In this document: piece after piece, positions 39,906 to 48,731 of the stretch
How positions within the stretch are numbered: position 1 is the stretch's first letter
Layout: every line of letters begins with the position of its first letter
From: WHSW01 sp963749365
GTDB lineage: Bacteria; Actinomycetota; Thermoleophilia; Solirubrobacterales; 70-9
DNA length: 64,000 bases
Direction of reading: 5' to 3'
Assembly (NCBI GenBank): GCA_963749365.1
Contig: CAVVME010000003.1
Span: forward strand, 682,001 to 746,000
Notes under the pieces: generated by a model
What the model was told of the DNA's origin: nothing
The model's input: the letters and a program-made list of their open reading frames with translations, nothing else
The model's database searches: none
Position numbers and translations under genes: made by a program

Positions 39906-41181
39906 CCGCGTCCTGCTCGTGCTCGGCGTGCAGCAGCTCCTCGTCGAGGGGGAGGCCCTGATGGTGGAGCACGTGGCCGAGCTTGTCGCGCTTGGCGTTC
40001 AGGTACTCCTCGTTGTGCGGGTTGGGCACCGACTGGATCGGCACCTGCTCGGCGACTGAGAGGCCGTAGCCCTCGAGCCCGTGGATCTTCTTCGGGTTGT
40101 TGGTCAGGATCCGGATCCGGCTCAGGCCCAGGTCGACCAGGATCTGCGCCCCGATCCCGTAATCGCGCAGGTCGGCCGGCAGGCCGAGCTTCAGGTTCGC
40201 GTCGACCGTGTCGAGTCCCTCCTCCTGGAGCTTGTAGGCGCGCAGCTTGTTCAGCAACCCGATCCCGCGCCCTTCCTGGGAGAGGTAGAGCAGCACGCCG
40301 GTGCCCTCGCGTTCGATCATCGCCATCGCCGCCTCGAGCTGCTCGCCGCAGTCGCAGCGCAGCGAGTGAAAGACGTCGCCGGTCAAGCACTCCGAGTGGA
40401 CGCGGACCAGCACCGCGTCGGCGCTCGCGACGTCCCCCTTGACCATCGCGACGTGGTGCTTCTCGTCCAGCAGTGAGCGGTAGCCGACCGCGGTGAACTC
40501 GCCGAACGCGGTCGGCAGCTTGGTCGCCACGACGCGCTCGACCAGGCGCTCGGTGCGACGCCGGTAGGCGATCAGGTCGGCGACCGTGATCATCTTCAGC
40601 TGATGGCGCTCGCAGTAGCCGACCAGGTCGGGCACCCGGGCCATCGTCCCGTCGTCGTTCATGATCTCGCAGATCACCCCTGCCGGATTGAGCCCGGCGA
40701 GGCGGGCGAGGTCGACCGCCGCCTCGGTTTGCCCGGCACGCTCGAGCACGCCGCCGTCCTTGGCCTTGAGCGGGAACACGTGCCCTGGCTGGACCAGGTC
40801 CCCTGGGACCGCGCCGTGGTCGATCGCGACCTGGATCGTGTGCGCGCGGTCGGCGGCCGAGATTCCGGTCGTCACCCCGTGGCGCGCCTCGACCGAGACC
40901 GTGAACGCGGTCTGCAGCGGCGCCTCGTTCTTGGCCGCCATCAGGTTGAGGTCGAGCTCGTCGCAGCGCTCGGGGCTGAGCGCGAGGCAGATCAATCCCC
41001 GCCCCTCCTTGGCCATGAAGTTGATCGCCTCGGGGGTGGCGAACTGTGCCGCGAGGGTCAGGTCGCCCTCGTTCTCGCGGTTCTCGTCATCGCAGACAAC
41101 GACCATCCGGCCACGACGGATCTCGTCGATCGCTTCCTCGATGGTTGCGAACTGGGTCTGGGTGGCGGTCTGCTCGGACAT
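39880..41181 (-). CDS. ribBA: Bifunctional DHBP synthase / GTP cyclohydrolase II
   Basis: The 433-residue fusion starts two branches of riboflavin synthesis. The RibB half has VVCDDENRENEGDLTLAAQF, EARHGVTTGISAADRAHTIQ, GHVFPLKAKDGGVLERAGQT and HNDDG-like MNDDGTMARVPDL. The RibA half has RVHSECLTGDVFHSLRCDCG (zinc Cys), LYLSQEGRGIGLLNKLRAY, DYGIGAQILVDLGLSRIRIL and TNNPKKIHGLEGYGL. Both sets of motifs are intact. It follows ribE by 3 nt. Confidence 0.95.
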   Translation of the reverse strand: MSEQTATQTQFATIEEAIDEIRRGRMVVVCDDENRENEGDLTLAAQFATPEAINFMAKEGRGLICLALSPERCDELDLNLMAAKNEAPLQTAFTVSVEARHGVTTGISAADRAHTIQVAIDHGAVPGDLVQPGHVFPLKAKDGGVLERAGQTEAAVDLARLAGLNPAGVICEIMNDDGTMARVPDLVGYCERHQLKMITVADLIAYRRRTERLVERVVATKLPTAFGEFTAVGYRSLLDEKHHVAMVKGDVASADAVLVRVHSECLTGDVFHSLRCDCGEQLEAAMAMIEREGTGVLLYLSQEGRGIGLLNKLRAYKLQEEGLDTVDANLKLGLPADLRDYGIGAQILVDLGLSRIRILTNNPKKIHGLEGYGLSVAEQVPIQSVPNPHNEEYLNAKRDKLGHVLHHQGLPLDEELLHAEHEQDAGDRRGGGD

Positions 41182-41184
41182 CGG

Positions 41185-41787
41185 CTAGCTGCTCCCTTCC
41201 GGGTTGAAGCGTAGAAGGCGCTCGACGTAGCGGGCGACGAGGTCGAGCTCGACATTGACCAGGTCGCCCTCGCCGACCCGGCCGAGGGTGGTGCGGGCGA
41301 GCGTTTCGGGAACCAGCGAGACCTCGATCTCGCCGTCGCCGAGCCCCGCGACCGTGAGGCTGACCCCGGCCAGGGTCACCGACCCGTGCTCGACCGCGTA
41401 GCGATCGAGCCCGTCTCCGAGCCGCACCCTGAGCCTGGTCGCGATCCCGTCCTCGGTCACCGCGGCTACCTCGCCGAGCCCGTCGACGTGTCCCTGCACG
41501 AGATGGCCGCCCAGCGGCTGGCCCGCGCGCAGCGCCGGCTCGAGGTTGACCCGGTCCCCGGCGGCGAGGCTGCCGAGCGTGGTCAGGCCAAGGGTCTGGT
41601 TCATCACGTCGGCCTCGAACGCCTCGCCGTCGACCGCGGCGGCGGTCAGGCAGGCGCCCTCGACCGCGACCGAGTCACCCTCGGAGAGCCGGCCGGCGAG
41701 CCGGGCGCGGATGCGCAGCCGTGCGCCGGCGCCGGTGCGCTCCGCGCTCTCGACCGTTCCGAGCTCGTTGACGATTCCGGTGAACAT
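41185..41787 (-). CDS. ribE: Riboflavin synthase (alpha subunit)
   Basis: A 200-residue protein with two lumazine-binding repeats. The first starts MFTGIVNELGTVESAERTGA and contains GDSVAVEGACLTAAAVDGEA. The second has GGHLVQGHVDGLGEVAAVTE and GVSLTVAGLGDGEIEVSLVP. It makes riboflavin from two lumazine molecules. It lies between ribD and ribBA with gaps below 10 nt. Confidence 0.94.
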   Translation of the reverse strand: MFTGIVNELGTVESAERTGAGARLRIRARLAGRLSEGDSVAVEGACLTAAAVDGEAFEADVMNQTLGLTTLGSLAAGDRVNLEPALRAGQPLGGHLVQGHVDGLGEVAAVTEDGIATRLRVRLGDGLDRYAVEHGSVTLAGVSLTVAGLGDGEIEVSLVPETLARTTLGRVGEGDLVNVELDLVARYVERLLRFNPEGSS

Positions 41788-41794
41788 CGATTCC

Positions 41795-42922
41795 TCACCA
41801 CTCCCGCAGGCGGGCGCGAAGGAGGATGTCGTCCCCGCAACGCTCCCACTCGCTTGCCAGCGGGCGCTGGGCGCCGGTGACCGTCTCAGCGCCGCCCCCG
41901 GCGAGCAGCGGCCGGCCGGCGCCGAGCAGCAGCGGGGCGATGAACAGGCGCAGCTCGTCGAGCTCGCCGGCGTCGCGGAACGAGCCGGCGAGGCCCGCGC
42001 CGCCCTCGAGCAGCAGCGAGGCGATCTCGCGGCGACCGAGCTCGTCGAGCGCCGCCCGCACCCGTTCGGCCGCCCCTCCGCCGACCTCGATCACCTCGGC
42101 GCCGGCCTTGCGCAGCGCCTCGACGCGGTCGCCGGGCGCACCCGACGCCGCGATCACGAAGACCGGCGCCTGGTCCAGCGAGCCGAGCAGCCGCGAGTCC
42201 AGGGGCAGCCTCGCGCTCGAATCGAAGACCACCCGAGCCGGCTGGCGAGCCGTCGCCGGCTCGGTGTCCCGGGCCGTAAGCAGCGGGTCGTCGGCGAGCG
42301 CGGTGCCGATCCCGACCGCAACCGCGTCGGCCTCGGCGCGCCATGCGTGGACCAGGGCACGGCTCGATGCGCCCGAGATCCATTTCGACTCGCCCGACTC
42401 GGTGGCGGTGAAGCCGTCGACGCTGAGCGCCGACTTCAGGCACACCAGTGGCCTGCCGGTGCGCGCGTGCTTGCGAAACGGCTGCACCAGCAGTCGGGCG
42501 GCGGCCGCCTCGCCCCCGTCGACGAACGAAACCTCGACCCCGCCGTCGCGCAGCATTCCCGGGCCACGCCCCGAGGCCTTCTCGCTCGGGTCGTCGCAGC
42601 CGATCACCACCCGCGCGATCCCAGCGGCGAGCACGACGTCGACGCAGGGGGGCTGCCGGCCATGGTGGGCGCACGGCTCGAGCGAGACGTAGAGGGTCGC
42701 TCCGGCCGGATCGTTGCCGCGCTCGGCGGCGTCGCGCAGCGCGGCGACCTCGGCGTGCAGCCCGCCGAGCTCGGCGTGATGGCCCGTCCCGAGCAACTCG
42801 CCGTCACGCACGATCACGGCTCCGACGAGCGGGTTCGGGCTCACCTTGCCGCGTCCGCCCTCGGCGAGCTCGAGGGCGTGCCGGAGGTGGATTCGATCTT
42901 CGGTCGTGGTCGCGGAACCCAT
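41795..42922 (-). CDS. ribD: Bifunctional riboflavin deaminase/reductase RibD
   Basis: The 375-residue protein combines a zinc-dependent pyrimidine deaminase and an NADPH reductase. Deaminase signature: GLHAEVAALRDAAERG (His-Ala-Glu) and LEPCAHHGRQPPCVD. The reductase half has VCLKSALSVDGFTATESGES, ISGASSRALVHAWRAEADAV and SLLLEGGAGLAGSFRDAGEL. ATG 42922 leaves only 36 nt to the divergent antiporter gene, so there is no space for an FMN riboswitch. First gene of ribD-ribE-ribBA-ribH. Confidence 0.94.
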   Translation of the reverse strand: MGSATTTEDRIHLRHALELAEGGRGKVSPNPLVGAVIVRDGELLGTGHHAELGGLHAEVAALRDAAERGNDPAGATLYVSLEPCAHHGRQPPCVDVVLAAGIARVVIGCDDPSEKASGRGPGMLRDGGVEVSFVDGGEAAAARLLVQPFRKHARTGRPLVCLKSALSVDGFTATESGESKWISGASSRALVHAWRAEADAVAVGIGTALADDPLLTARDTEPATARQPARVVFDSSARLPLDSRLLGSLDQAPVFVIAASGAPGDRVEALRKAGAEVIEVGGGAAERVRAALDELGRREIASLLLEGGAGLAGSFRDAGELDELRLFIAPLLLGAGRPLLAGGGAETVTGAQRPLASEWERCGDDILLRARLREW

Positions 42923-42927
42923 ACCGA

Positions 42928-42943
42928 TTGACTCGTCAGTCAA
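42928..42943. promoter_or_regulatory. Palindrome TTGACT-CGTC-AGTCAA between ribD and the antiporter gene
   Basis: A perfect 6-bp inverted repeat with a 4-nt centre lies in the 36-nt divergent gap. Each arm reads TTGACT outward, close to a -35 consensus, so it may give divergent promoter elements or an operator. No good -10 at 17 nt is visible on either side. Confidence 0.35.
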
Positions 42944-42958
42944 CAACCCGAGTGTACC

Positions 42959-44779
42959 TTGTCGCAGATCGGCGACCACGAGCTGATCCTGATCGGCGGC
43001 CTGCTGCTCGCGGCCGGCATCGCGGCTGCGAAGGTGGCCGACCGGGTCCGGGTGCCCGGGCTCCTGCTCTTCCTCGGCCTCGGGATGCTGGCCGGCTCGG
43101 ATGGAATCGGCGGGGTCGAGTTCAACGACGCCGAGCTGACCCGAACGCTGGGCACGATCGGCCTGGTCCTGATCCTCTTCGAGGGCGGTCTCAGCGCCGG
43201 CTGGAGCGCGATCCGGCCGGTGATCGGCACCGCCGTCTCGCTGGCCACCGCGGGCACTGTGATCACCGCCCTGATCACCGGCCTGGCCGCGATCCTGCTC
43301 TTCGACCTCGGCACGCTCGAGGGCCTGATCATCGGCTCCGCCGTGGCCGCGACCGACAGCGCCGCGATCTTCGCCGTCCTGCGTGGATCGCGGCTTCGCC
43401 GCCGGCTGGCGAGCGCGCTCGAGGGGGAGTCGGGGATGAACGACCCGGTCGCGCTGCTGCTGGTGACCGGGTTCATCGACTGGATCGAGCTGCCCGACTA
43501 CGGCGCGCTCGACATGGCCGCCGCCCTGGTCGCGAAGCTGGCGCTCGGGCTCGCGACCGGATTGCTGATCGGGCTCGCCGCCCGCTGGGCCGTACGGAAC
43601 CTCGACTTTCCGACCACCGGGCTCTACCCGGTCGCCTCGATCGCCACCGCCGCGCTCGCCTACGGCGTCCCGGAGCTGCTACATGGGTCCGGCTTCCTCT
43701 CGGTCTACATCGCGGCGCTCGTGCTCGGCACCGGCTGGCTGCCGGCGAAGCGAACCACGATCGCCTTTCACCAGGGCCTCGCATGGGTCTCGCAGATCTC
43801 GCTCTTCTTCCTCCTCGGCCTGCTCGTCTTCCCGAGCCAGCTGCTCGACGTCGCCGCGGAGGGCCTGCTGCTCTCCGCAGCGCTGATGTTCGTCGCCCGT
43901 CCCTTGGCGGCGGTCGTCTGCAGCGCCTTCGGCCCGTTCGAGATCCGCGAGCGGCTGATGCTCGGGTGGGCCGGGTTGCGCGGCGCGATCCCGATCTGGC
44001 TCGCGACCTTCCCGGTGATCGCGGGGGTCGCAGGCAACGAGCTGATCTTCAACTCGGTCTTCTTCGTCGTCGTCACCTCGACCCTGATCCAGGGGGCGAG
44101 CTTCGAGGCGCTCGCGCAGCGGCTTGGCGTCACCGCCGACGAGCCGGCGTTGCCCGAGCCGGTGATCGAGACCGGGATGATCCGCCAGCTCGGGGCCGAA
44201 TCGCTTGTCTGGCGAGTCCGCGAGGGCGACGCGGCGGTCGGACGCCCGATCAAGGACCTCGGGCTGCCGCGTGAGGCGCTGGTCAACCTCCTGGTCCGAG
44301 ACGCGGGGGCGATCCCGCCCCGCGGCTCGACCGAGATCGAGGCCGGTGACGAGCTGCACGTCGTCGTCCGGCTCGAGCAGCTGGCCGAGTTCGAGCAGAT
44401 CACCGAGCGCTGGCGAAGCGGCCCGCTCGGCGATCCACCGGTCCCCGCCTTGCCGCCGCGCGGCACGCCGCAGGTGTTCTCGGTCCGCCGCTGGCGCGAG
44501 ACCGACGGCGACCCCGGCCACCCCGAGACGATCGAGGGGATCCAGGTCCTCGCCCGCCTGCGGGTGAGGCGCGACGGCGCCGGCGCGCTCGCCCTGCTCG
44601 CCGACGGCCGCTACGCGCTCAGCTCACCCGAGCTGCTCGCGATCGGGGGGCGCCACCAGCTCGCGCTGTGGACGGCACGGCGGCTGCGGGCACCGGGGCT
44701 GTCCGGCGCGGAGGTCGCCTGGTGGCAGGAGGTCGCCGGCGTGATCGCCGCCCCTCCCCCGCGCCCCGCCCCGCGCTGA
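42959..44779 (+). CDS. CPA1/NhaP-type cation:proton antiporter with a C-terminal TrkA-C domain
   Basis: The 606-residue protein has a Na+/H+-exchanger membrane domain of about 12 helices (LILIGGLLLAAGIAAAKVAD, LLLFLGLGMLAGSDGIGGVE). The conserved ALEGESGMNDPVALLL and the ATDSAAIF site are present, with Asp residues expected for ion binding. A hydrophilic C-terminus holds a TrkA-C/RCK-like segment (IEAGDELHVVVRLEQLAEFE), suggesting regulation by nucleotide or ions, as in NhaP2. TTG 42959 is the start that gives a full first helix. Confidence 0.88.
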   Translation: MSQIGDHELILIGGLLLAAGIAAAKVADRVRVPGLLLFLGLGMLAGSDGIGGVEFNDAELTRTLGTIGLVLILFEGGLSAGWSAIRPVIGTAVSLATAGTVITALITGLAAILLFDLGTLEGLIIGSAVAATDSAAIFAVLRGSRLRRRLASALEGESGMNDPVALLLVTGFIDWIELPDYGALDMAAALVAKLALGLATGLLIGLAARWAVRNLDFPTTGLYPVASIATAALAYGVPELLHGSGFLSVYIAALVLGTGWLPAKRTTIAFHQGLAWVSQISLFFLLGLLVFPSQLLDVAAEGLLLSAALMFVARPLAAVVCSAFGPFEIRERLMLGWAGLRGAIPIWLATFPVIAGVAGNELIFNSVFFVVVTSTLIQGASFEALAQRLGVTADEPALPEPVIETGMIRQLGAESLVWRVREGDAAVGRPIKDLGLPREALVNLLVRDAGAIPPRGSTEIEAGDELHVVVRLEQLAEFEQITERWRSGPLGDPPVPALPPRGTPQVFSVRRWRETDGDPGHPETIEGIQVLARLRVRRDGAGALALLADGRYALSSPELLAIGGRHQLALWTARRLRAPGLSGAEVAWWQEVAGVIAAPPPRPAPR

Positions 44780-44843
44780 GCGGAGCCTTGCGACGGGATG
44801 CGGGACGGAAACGTCCGCTCGGCGCGCCGGGCGGACCTCCGGC

Positions 44844-45536
44844 TCAGGTGTCGGCACCGGCGGCGGCGGCGATCCGGCGGTAGGCGTCCGCCGGGTCGGC
44901 GGTGCTGAAGATCGCTGAGCCGGCGACGAACAGCGACGCGCCCGCGTCGGCGGCGGAGGCGGCGGTTCGCTCGTCGATGCCACCGTCGACCTCGATCACG
45001 GTCCCCGGCAACCGCTCCCGCAACCGTGCCACCTTCGCCGGTGAGCCGGCGATGAAGCGTTGTCCGCCCCAGCCCGGGTTGACGGTCATGCAGAGCACGT
45101 GGTCGGCGGCTTCCTCGAGCTCGGAGACCGCGTCGACCGGGGTGGCCGGGTTGAGCGCGATCCCCGCCAGAGAGCCGGTCTCGCGGATCGCCGCCAGGGT
45201 CCGGTTCGCGTGCGGGTCGGCCTCGACATGGAAGCTGATGCAGTCGGCGCCGGCGCCGGCGAAGTCGGCGATCTGCTGCGCCGGTCGCTCGATCATCAGG
45301 TGCACGTCGAGAACCCCGCCGGCGTCGTGGACCTGGTCGGCGATCGAGGCCGCGATCAGCGGCCCGATCGTGATCGGGGGGACGAAGTGCCCGTCCATGA
45401 CGTCGACGTGGATCACCCTCGCGCCGGCCGCCATCACCTCCTCCACCTGGGCCCCGAGGCGGGCGAAATCGGCGGCGAGTATCGAGGGCGCGACCCGCCG
45501 CCCCGAGAACGCCTCGGCTCGCGAACCGCTGCTCAT
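44844..45536 (-). CDS. rpe: Ribulose-phosphate 3-epimerase
   Basis: The 230-residue TIM-barrel enzyme interconverts ribulose- and xylulose-5-phosphate. Motifs: VAPSILAADFARLGAQVEEV, IHVDVMDGHFVPPITIGPLI (metal His/Asp), DVHLMIERP, CISFHVEAD, VNPGWGGQRFI, and IEVDGGID. ATG 45536 overlaps the preceding zinc-ribbon gene stop by 4 nt. It closes the priA-def-fmt-rsmB operon, a common arrangement. Confidence 0.95.
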   Translation of the reverse strand: MSSGSRAEAFSGRRVAPSILAADFARLGAQVEEVMAAGARVIHVDVMDGHFVPPITIGPLIAASIADQVHDAGGVLDVHLMIERPAQQIADFAGAGADCISFHVEADPHANRTLAAIRETGSLAGIALNPATPVDAVSELEEAADHVLCMTVNPGWGGQRFIAGSPAKVARLRERLPGTVIEVDGGIDERTAASAADAGASLFVAGSAIFSTADPADAYRRIAAAAGADT

Positions 45537-45769
45537 ACCGGGGTCAGCATCGAGTGCCCGCATTGTTGGCAGATCAGGTCCTGCTCGTCGGTCATCCGGA
45601 CCATCGTCTGATGCTCGCCGCAGTCCGGACAGGCCGAGACGAGCTCGTAGCGGGAGAGGCAGTAGACGCAGCGGTAACGGCCCGGGAGCTGGGTCGGGCG
45701 CAGCCACGGCTCCCCGCAGCCGGGGCAGATCGGCCGGCGCAGCGCGGGTGCGGGCGGATCGGCGGCCAT
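45533..45769 (-). CDS. Small zinc-ribbon protein between rsmB and rpe
   Basis: A 78-residue protein with four Cys pairs: CPGCGEPW, CVYC, CPDCGEHQ and CQQCGHSM. These could form two zinc ribbons and little else. Its start shares one base with the rsmB stop (TGATG) and its stop overlaps the rpe start by 4 nt, so translation of all three is coupled. Zinc ribbons of this size often bind nucleic acid or ribosomes, but no function can be named. Confidence 0.75.
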   Translation of the reverse strand: MAADPPAPALRRPICPGCGEPWLRPTQLPGRYRCVYCLSRYELVSACPDCGEHQTMVRMTDEQDLICQQCGHSMLTPV

Positions 45770-47145
45770 CAGCGCCCCGCGGCGCGCAATCGGGCGATGA
45801 AGAAGCCGCTGGTGCGGTCGCGCTGCGGCAGGAGCTGCAGGAAGCGGCCGTCGCGGCGCGATCGCAGCCTCGGATGGGCGGCGCCGAGGTCGTCGACGTC
45901 GACGGCCGAGTACTCGGGCGCCCGCGCGACCACGGCCTCGTTCTCGCCGGCGGAGATCGTGCAGGTCGAATAGACCAGGGTCCCGCCGGGGGCCAGCGCC
46001 CGCGCGGCGCGGACCAGGAGCCGACGCTGAAGCGCGGCCAGCCGCGCACACGCCTCGGGCGACTTGCGCCAGCGCGCGTCGGGGCGCGAGGCGAGCGTGC
46101 CGAGATCGCTGCACGGGGGGTCCAAGAGGACGCGATCGTAACCCGCGCCGAGGTCGGCCTCGGCCGCGTCGGCGACCTCGACCCGCACACAGTCGGCACC
46201 CGCCCGGGCGCAGAGCTGGCGCAGCTCCTCGGCCCGGCGAGCGTCGATCTCGACCGAGACGATCTCGCCCCGGTCCTCGATCCTGGCCGCGATCGCGGTC
46301 GTCTTGATTCCGGGCCCGGCGCAGAGATCGAGCACCCGCTCGCCCGGGCGCGGGTCGAGCAGGGCGACCACCGCCTGCGAGGCCCGTGACTGCGGGATCA
46401 GCTCGCCGGTCGCGATCCGCGCCCCAACCGGGTCGCCGGCCTCGCCGACGACGATCCCCGCCGCCGGGTCGAGCAGCGTGCCCGATCCGGGCCCGGCGAC
46501 CTCGACCCCGGCCTCGCGCAGCTCGGCTGCCAGCGCGCGCGGCTCGGCTCGGAGCGTGTTGACGCGGAAGGCGGCCTCGCGCGGCTCGTTCATCGCCGCC
46601 ATCAGCAGCCGTGCCTCTTCGGCCCCGAGCTCCTCCCACCACATCCGTACCAGCCACTCGGGGTAGGAATGGGCGATCGCCGCGCCCTGCACGGTCGAGT
46701 CGTCAAGCTCGGCGAGCAGCTGCTCGCGCTCGCTCGCGGCCCGGCGCAGGAGCGCGTTGACGAACCCAACTCCGGCCTCGGCGCGACCGCGGGGCACCCG
46801 ATCGCTGCGGGCGCCGGAGCGAGCGAGCTCGACCGCCTGGTCGACGGCGGCGTGCTCGGCCCGCCCCTCCGAGAACAGGAGCTCGAACAGCCCCAGCCGC
46901 AGCGCCGCGAGCGCGAACGAGTCCACCTTGCGCCGGCGGCGGGCGAGCACTGCGATCAGGTGGTCGGTGGTCCCGCGCCGCTGCACCGCGCCGTAGGCGA
47001 GCCGGCGGGCCCGGGCGAGGTCGCGGCCGGCGAGCTCGAGCCGCCCGGCGGTGGCGGTAAACGCCCGATCGGTCCAGGCGCCGTCGTCGAATGTGCGCCG
47101 CAGGACCTCGTAGGCGGCGCGCCGGTCCGGGGTCAGGGCGCTCAC
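45769..47145 (-). CDS. rsmB: 16S rRNA (cytosine-967-C5)-methyltransferase RsmB
   Basis: The 458-residue protein has an N-terminal NusB-like helical domain (1-140) and a C-terminal AdoMet methyltransferase: VLDLCAGPGIKTTAIAARI, VLLDPPCSDLGTLASRPDAR (first catalytic Cys), and LVYSTCTISAGENEAVV (second Cys of the Cys-Cys mechanism). It is coupled to fmt by a 4-nt overlap. Sequence VEIDARRAEELRQL follows the nucleotide-binding strand. Confidence 0.92.
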   Translation of the reverse strand: MSALTPDRRAAYEVLRRTFDDGAWTDRAFTATAGRLELAGRDLARARRLAYGAVQRRGTTDHLIAVLARRRRKVDSFALAALRLGLFELLFSEGRAEHAAVDQAVELARSGARSDRVPRGRAEAGVGFVNALLRRAASEREQLLAELDDSTVQGAAIAHSYPEWLVRMWWEELGAEEARLLMAAMNEPREAAFRVNTLRAEPRALAAELREAGVEVAGPGSGTLLDPAAGIVVGEAGDPVGARIATGELIPQSRASQAVVALLDPRPGERVLDLCAGPGIKTTAIAARIEDRGEIVSVEIDARRAEELRQLCARAGADCVRVEVADAAEADLGAGYDRVLLDPPCSDLGTLASRPDARWRKSPEACARLAALQRRLLVRAARALAPGGTLVYSTCTISAGENEAVVARAPEYSAVDVDDLGAAHPRLRSRRDGRFLQLLPQRDRTSGFFIARLRAAGR

Positions 47146-48047
47146 GCGAGGCGCGGAGGCCGGTGGCCGCGCAGGTAGGCGTCCGCGTCCATCGCCCGGC
47201 CGCCGGCCGGGCGCACCCGGCGCAGCCGCAGGGCGCCTTCGGCGCAGCCGACCAGCAGCTCGTCGGGACCGGCGATCTCCCCCTGCGCGAGCCTCCCTTG
47301 GGGCTCGGCCTCGGCGGCCAGGACCGCGAGCGGATCGCCGCCCTCGAGCTCGAGGTAGGCGCCGATGTGCGGGGTCAGCGCCCTGACCACGCGCTCGAGC
47401 TCGATCGCCGGCCGGCCCGGGTCGAGCCGGCGCTCGCCCGGCTCGACCTTCTCCGCGTAGGTCGCCCCGACGTCGTCCTGGGCGACCAGCTCGAGCCGCC
47501 CCTTGGCGAGCCGGTCGAGCGCCTGCATGAGCAGCTCGCCGCCGAGTCGCCCGAGACGGGCCGCGAGCGCGCCGTAGTCCTCGGACCCGGTCGGGATCGA
47601 CTCCTGGAGCGCGATCGGGCCCGAGTCGAGCCGCTCGGAGACCCGCATGATCGTCACCCCGGTCTCCAAGTCCCCGGCCATGATCGCGCGCTCGATCGGC
47701 GCCGCACCACGCCAGCGCGGCAGCAGCGAGGGATGGACGTTGAGCAGCTCGAGCTTGCTCAGCAGCGGCTCGCGCAGGAGCTGGCCGAACGCGCAGACGA
47801 CCCCGACCTGCGCCCCGGACGCGAGGATTCGCTCGCAGGCAGCCGGGTCGCTGGCGTCGGCGGTCTGCAACAGCTCGATTCCCAGCTCCCTCGCCCCCCG
47901 GGCGACCGGTGGCGGCGCGCTGCGGCGCCCCCGGCCCCGGGGCCGGTCCGGCGGCGCGACCGCGAGCGCCGGCCGGTGCTCACCCGCGGCAAGCCGCTCG
48001 AGGACCGCGACCGCGAACTCGGAGGTGCCGAGAAAGGCGGTCCGCAC
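47142..48047 (-). CDS. fmt: Methionyl-tRNA formyltransferase
   Basis: Fmt formylates initiator Met-tRNA from 10-formyl-THF. The 301-residue product shows MRTAFLGTSEFAVAVLERLA, VVCAFGQLL, the catalytic NVHPSLLPRWRGAAPIERAI (Asn, His, with Asp later in VSERLDSGPIALQE) and a C-terminal OB-like domain. Length is normal. It stands between def and rsmB. Confidence 0.94.
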   Translation of the reverse strand: MRTAFLGTSEFAVAVLERLAAGEHRPALAVAPPDRPRGRGRRSAPPPVARGARELGIELLQTADASDPAACERILASGAQVGVVCAFGQLLREPLLSKLELLNVHPSLLPRWRGAAPIERAIMAGDLETGVTIMRVSERLDSGPIALQESIPTGSEDYGALAARLGRLGGELLMQALDRLAKGRLELVAQDDVGATYAEKVEPGERRLDPGRPAIELERVVRALTPHIGAYLELEGGDPLAVLAAEAEPQGRLAQGEIAGPDELLVGCAEGALRLRRVRPAGGRAMDADAYLRGHRPPRLA

Positions 48048-48050
48048 CCA

Positions 48051-48692
48051 TCAGTCCCCGGGCGCATCCTCGGGCTCTGGCTCGCGCTCGGGGCTGAAAC
48101 TCGTCCCCTCGCGCAGCGCCCGGAGCGCCTCCTTGCGCTGGTCGGCCTCGGTGCGGTCGAGGATCAGGACGCCGTCGAGATGATCAATCTCGTGCTGGAG
48201 CACGCGCGCCTCCAGGCCCGAGGCCTCGACCATGAGCGGCTCGCCGTGCACGTCGCATCCGCGCACCCGCGCGTGCAGGGGGCGCTCGACGTCGAGCCCG
48301 ATCCCGGGCAGGCTGAGACAGCCCTCCTCGGCGACCGCCAGTTCGTCGGAGACCCATTCGAGCTCGGGGTTCGCAATCGCGGTCGGCCGCGCATCGGGCG
48401 CAGCCTGGAAGACGAGCAGGCGGCGGAGCAAGCCGAGCTGGGTCGCCGCCAGACCCACACCCAGCGCCCCGCCCATGATCTCGATCATCCGCTCAGCCTC
48501 CGCCGCGAGCGGCTCGCCGAACTCGCTCACCTCCGAGGCGCGCGAGCGCAGCACCGGGTCGCCGAAGGTGCGCACCTCCGCCAGCGCCTGCGCGCGGCGC
48601 TCCCGTTCGGCGTCCGTGAGTCCGTCATCGGACGCAGGCCCCTCGACCTCCGCCGACCGGGGCTCGGCCTCGTGCTCGGCCGTCTCGCTCAT
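48051..48692 (-). CDS. def: Peptide deformylase with an acidic N-terminal extension
   Basis: Def removes the formyl group from nascent proteins. All three signatures are present: GVGLAATQLG, the metal Cys in EEGCLSLPG, and HEIDHLDG with two metal His and the catalytic Glu. The 213-residue protein carries about 40 extra acidic residues before AEVRTFGDPVLR and an acidic tail. The start at 48692 is used for lack of a better one. It is co-oriented with fmt (3-nt gap). Confidence 0.92.
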   Translation of the reverse strand: MSETAEHEAEPRSAEVEGPASDDGLTDAERERRAQALAEVRTFGDPVLRSRASEVSEFGEPLAAEAERMIEIMGGALGVGLAATQLGLLRRLLVFQAAPDARPTAIANPELEWVSDELAVAEEGCLSLPGIGLDVERPLHARVRGCDVHGEPLMVEASGLEARVLQHEIDHLDGVLILDRTEADQRKEALRALREGTSFSPEREPEPEDAPGD

Positions 48693-48731
48693 CGTCGCGA
48701 GTCTAGATGGGCCCGGACCGGCGAGCCGGCG

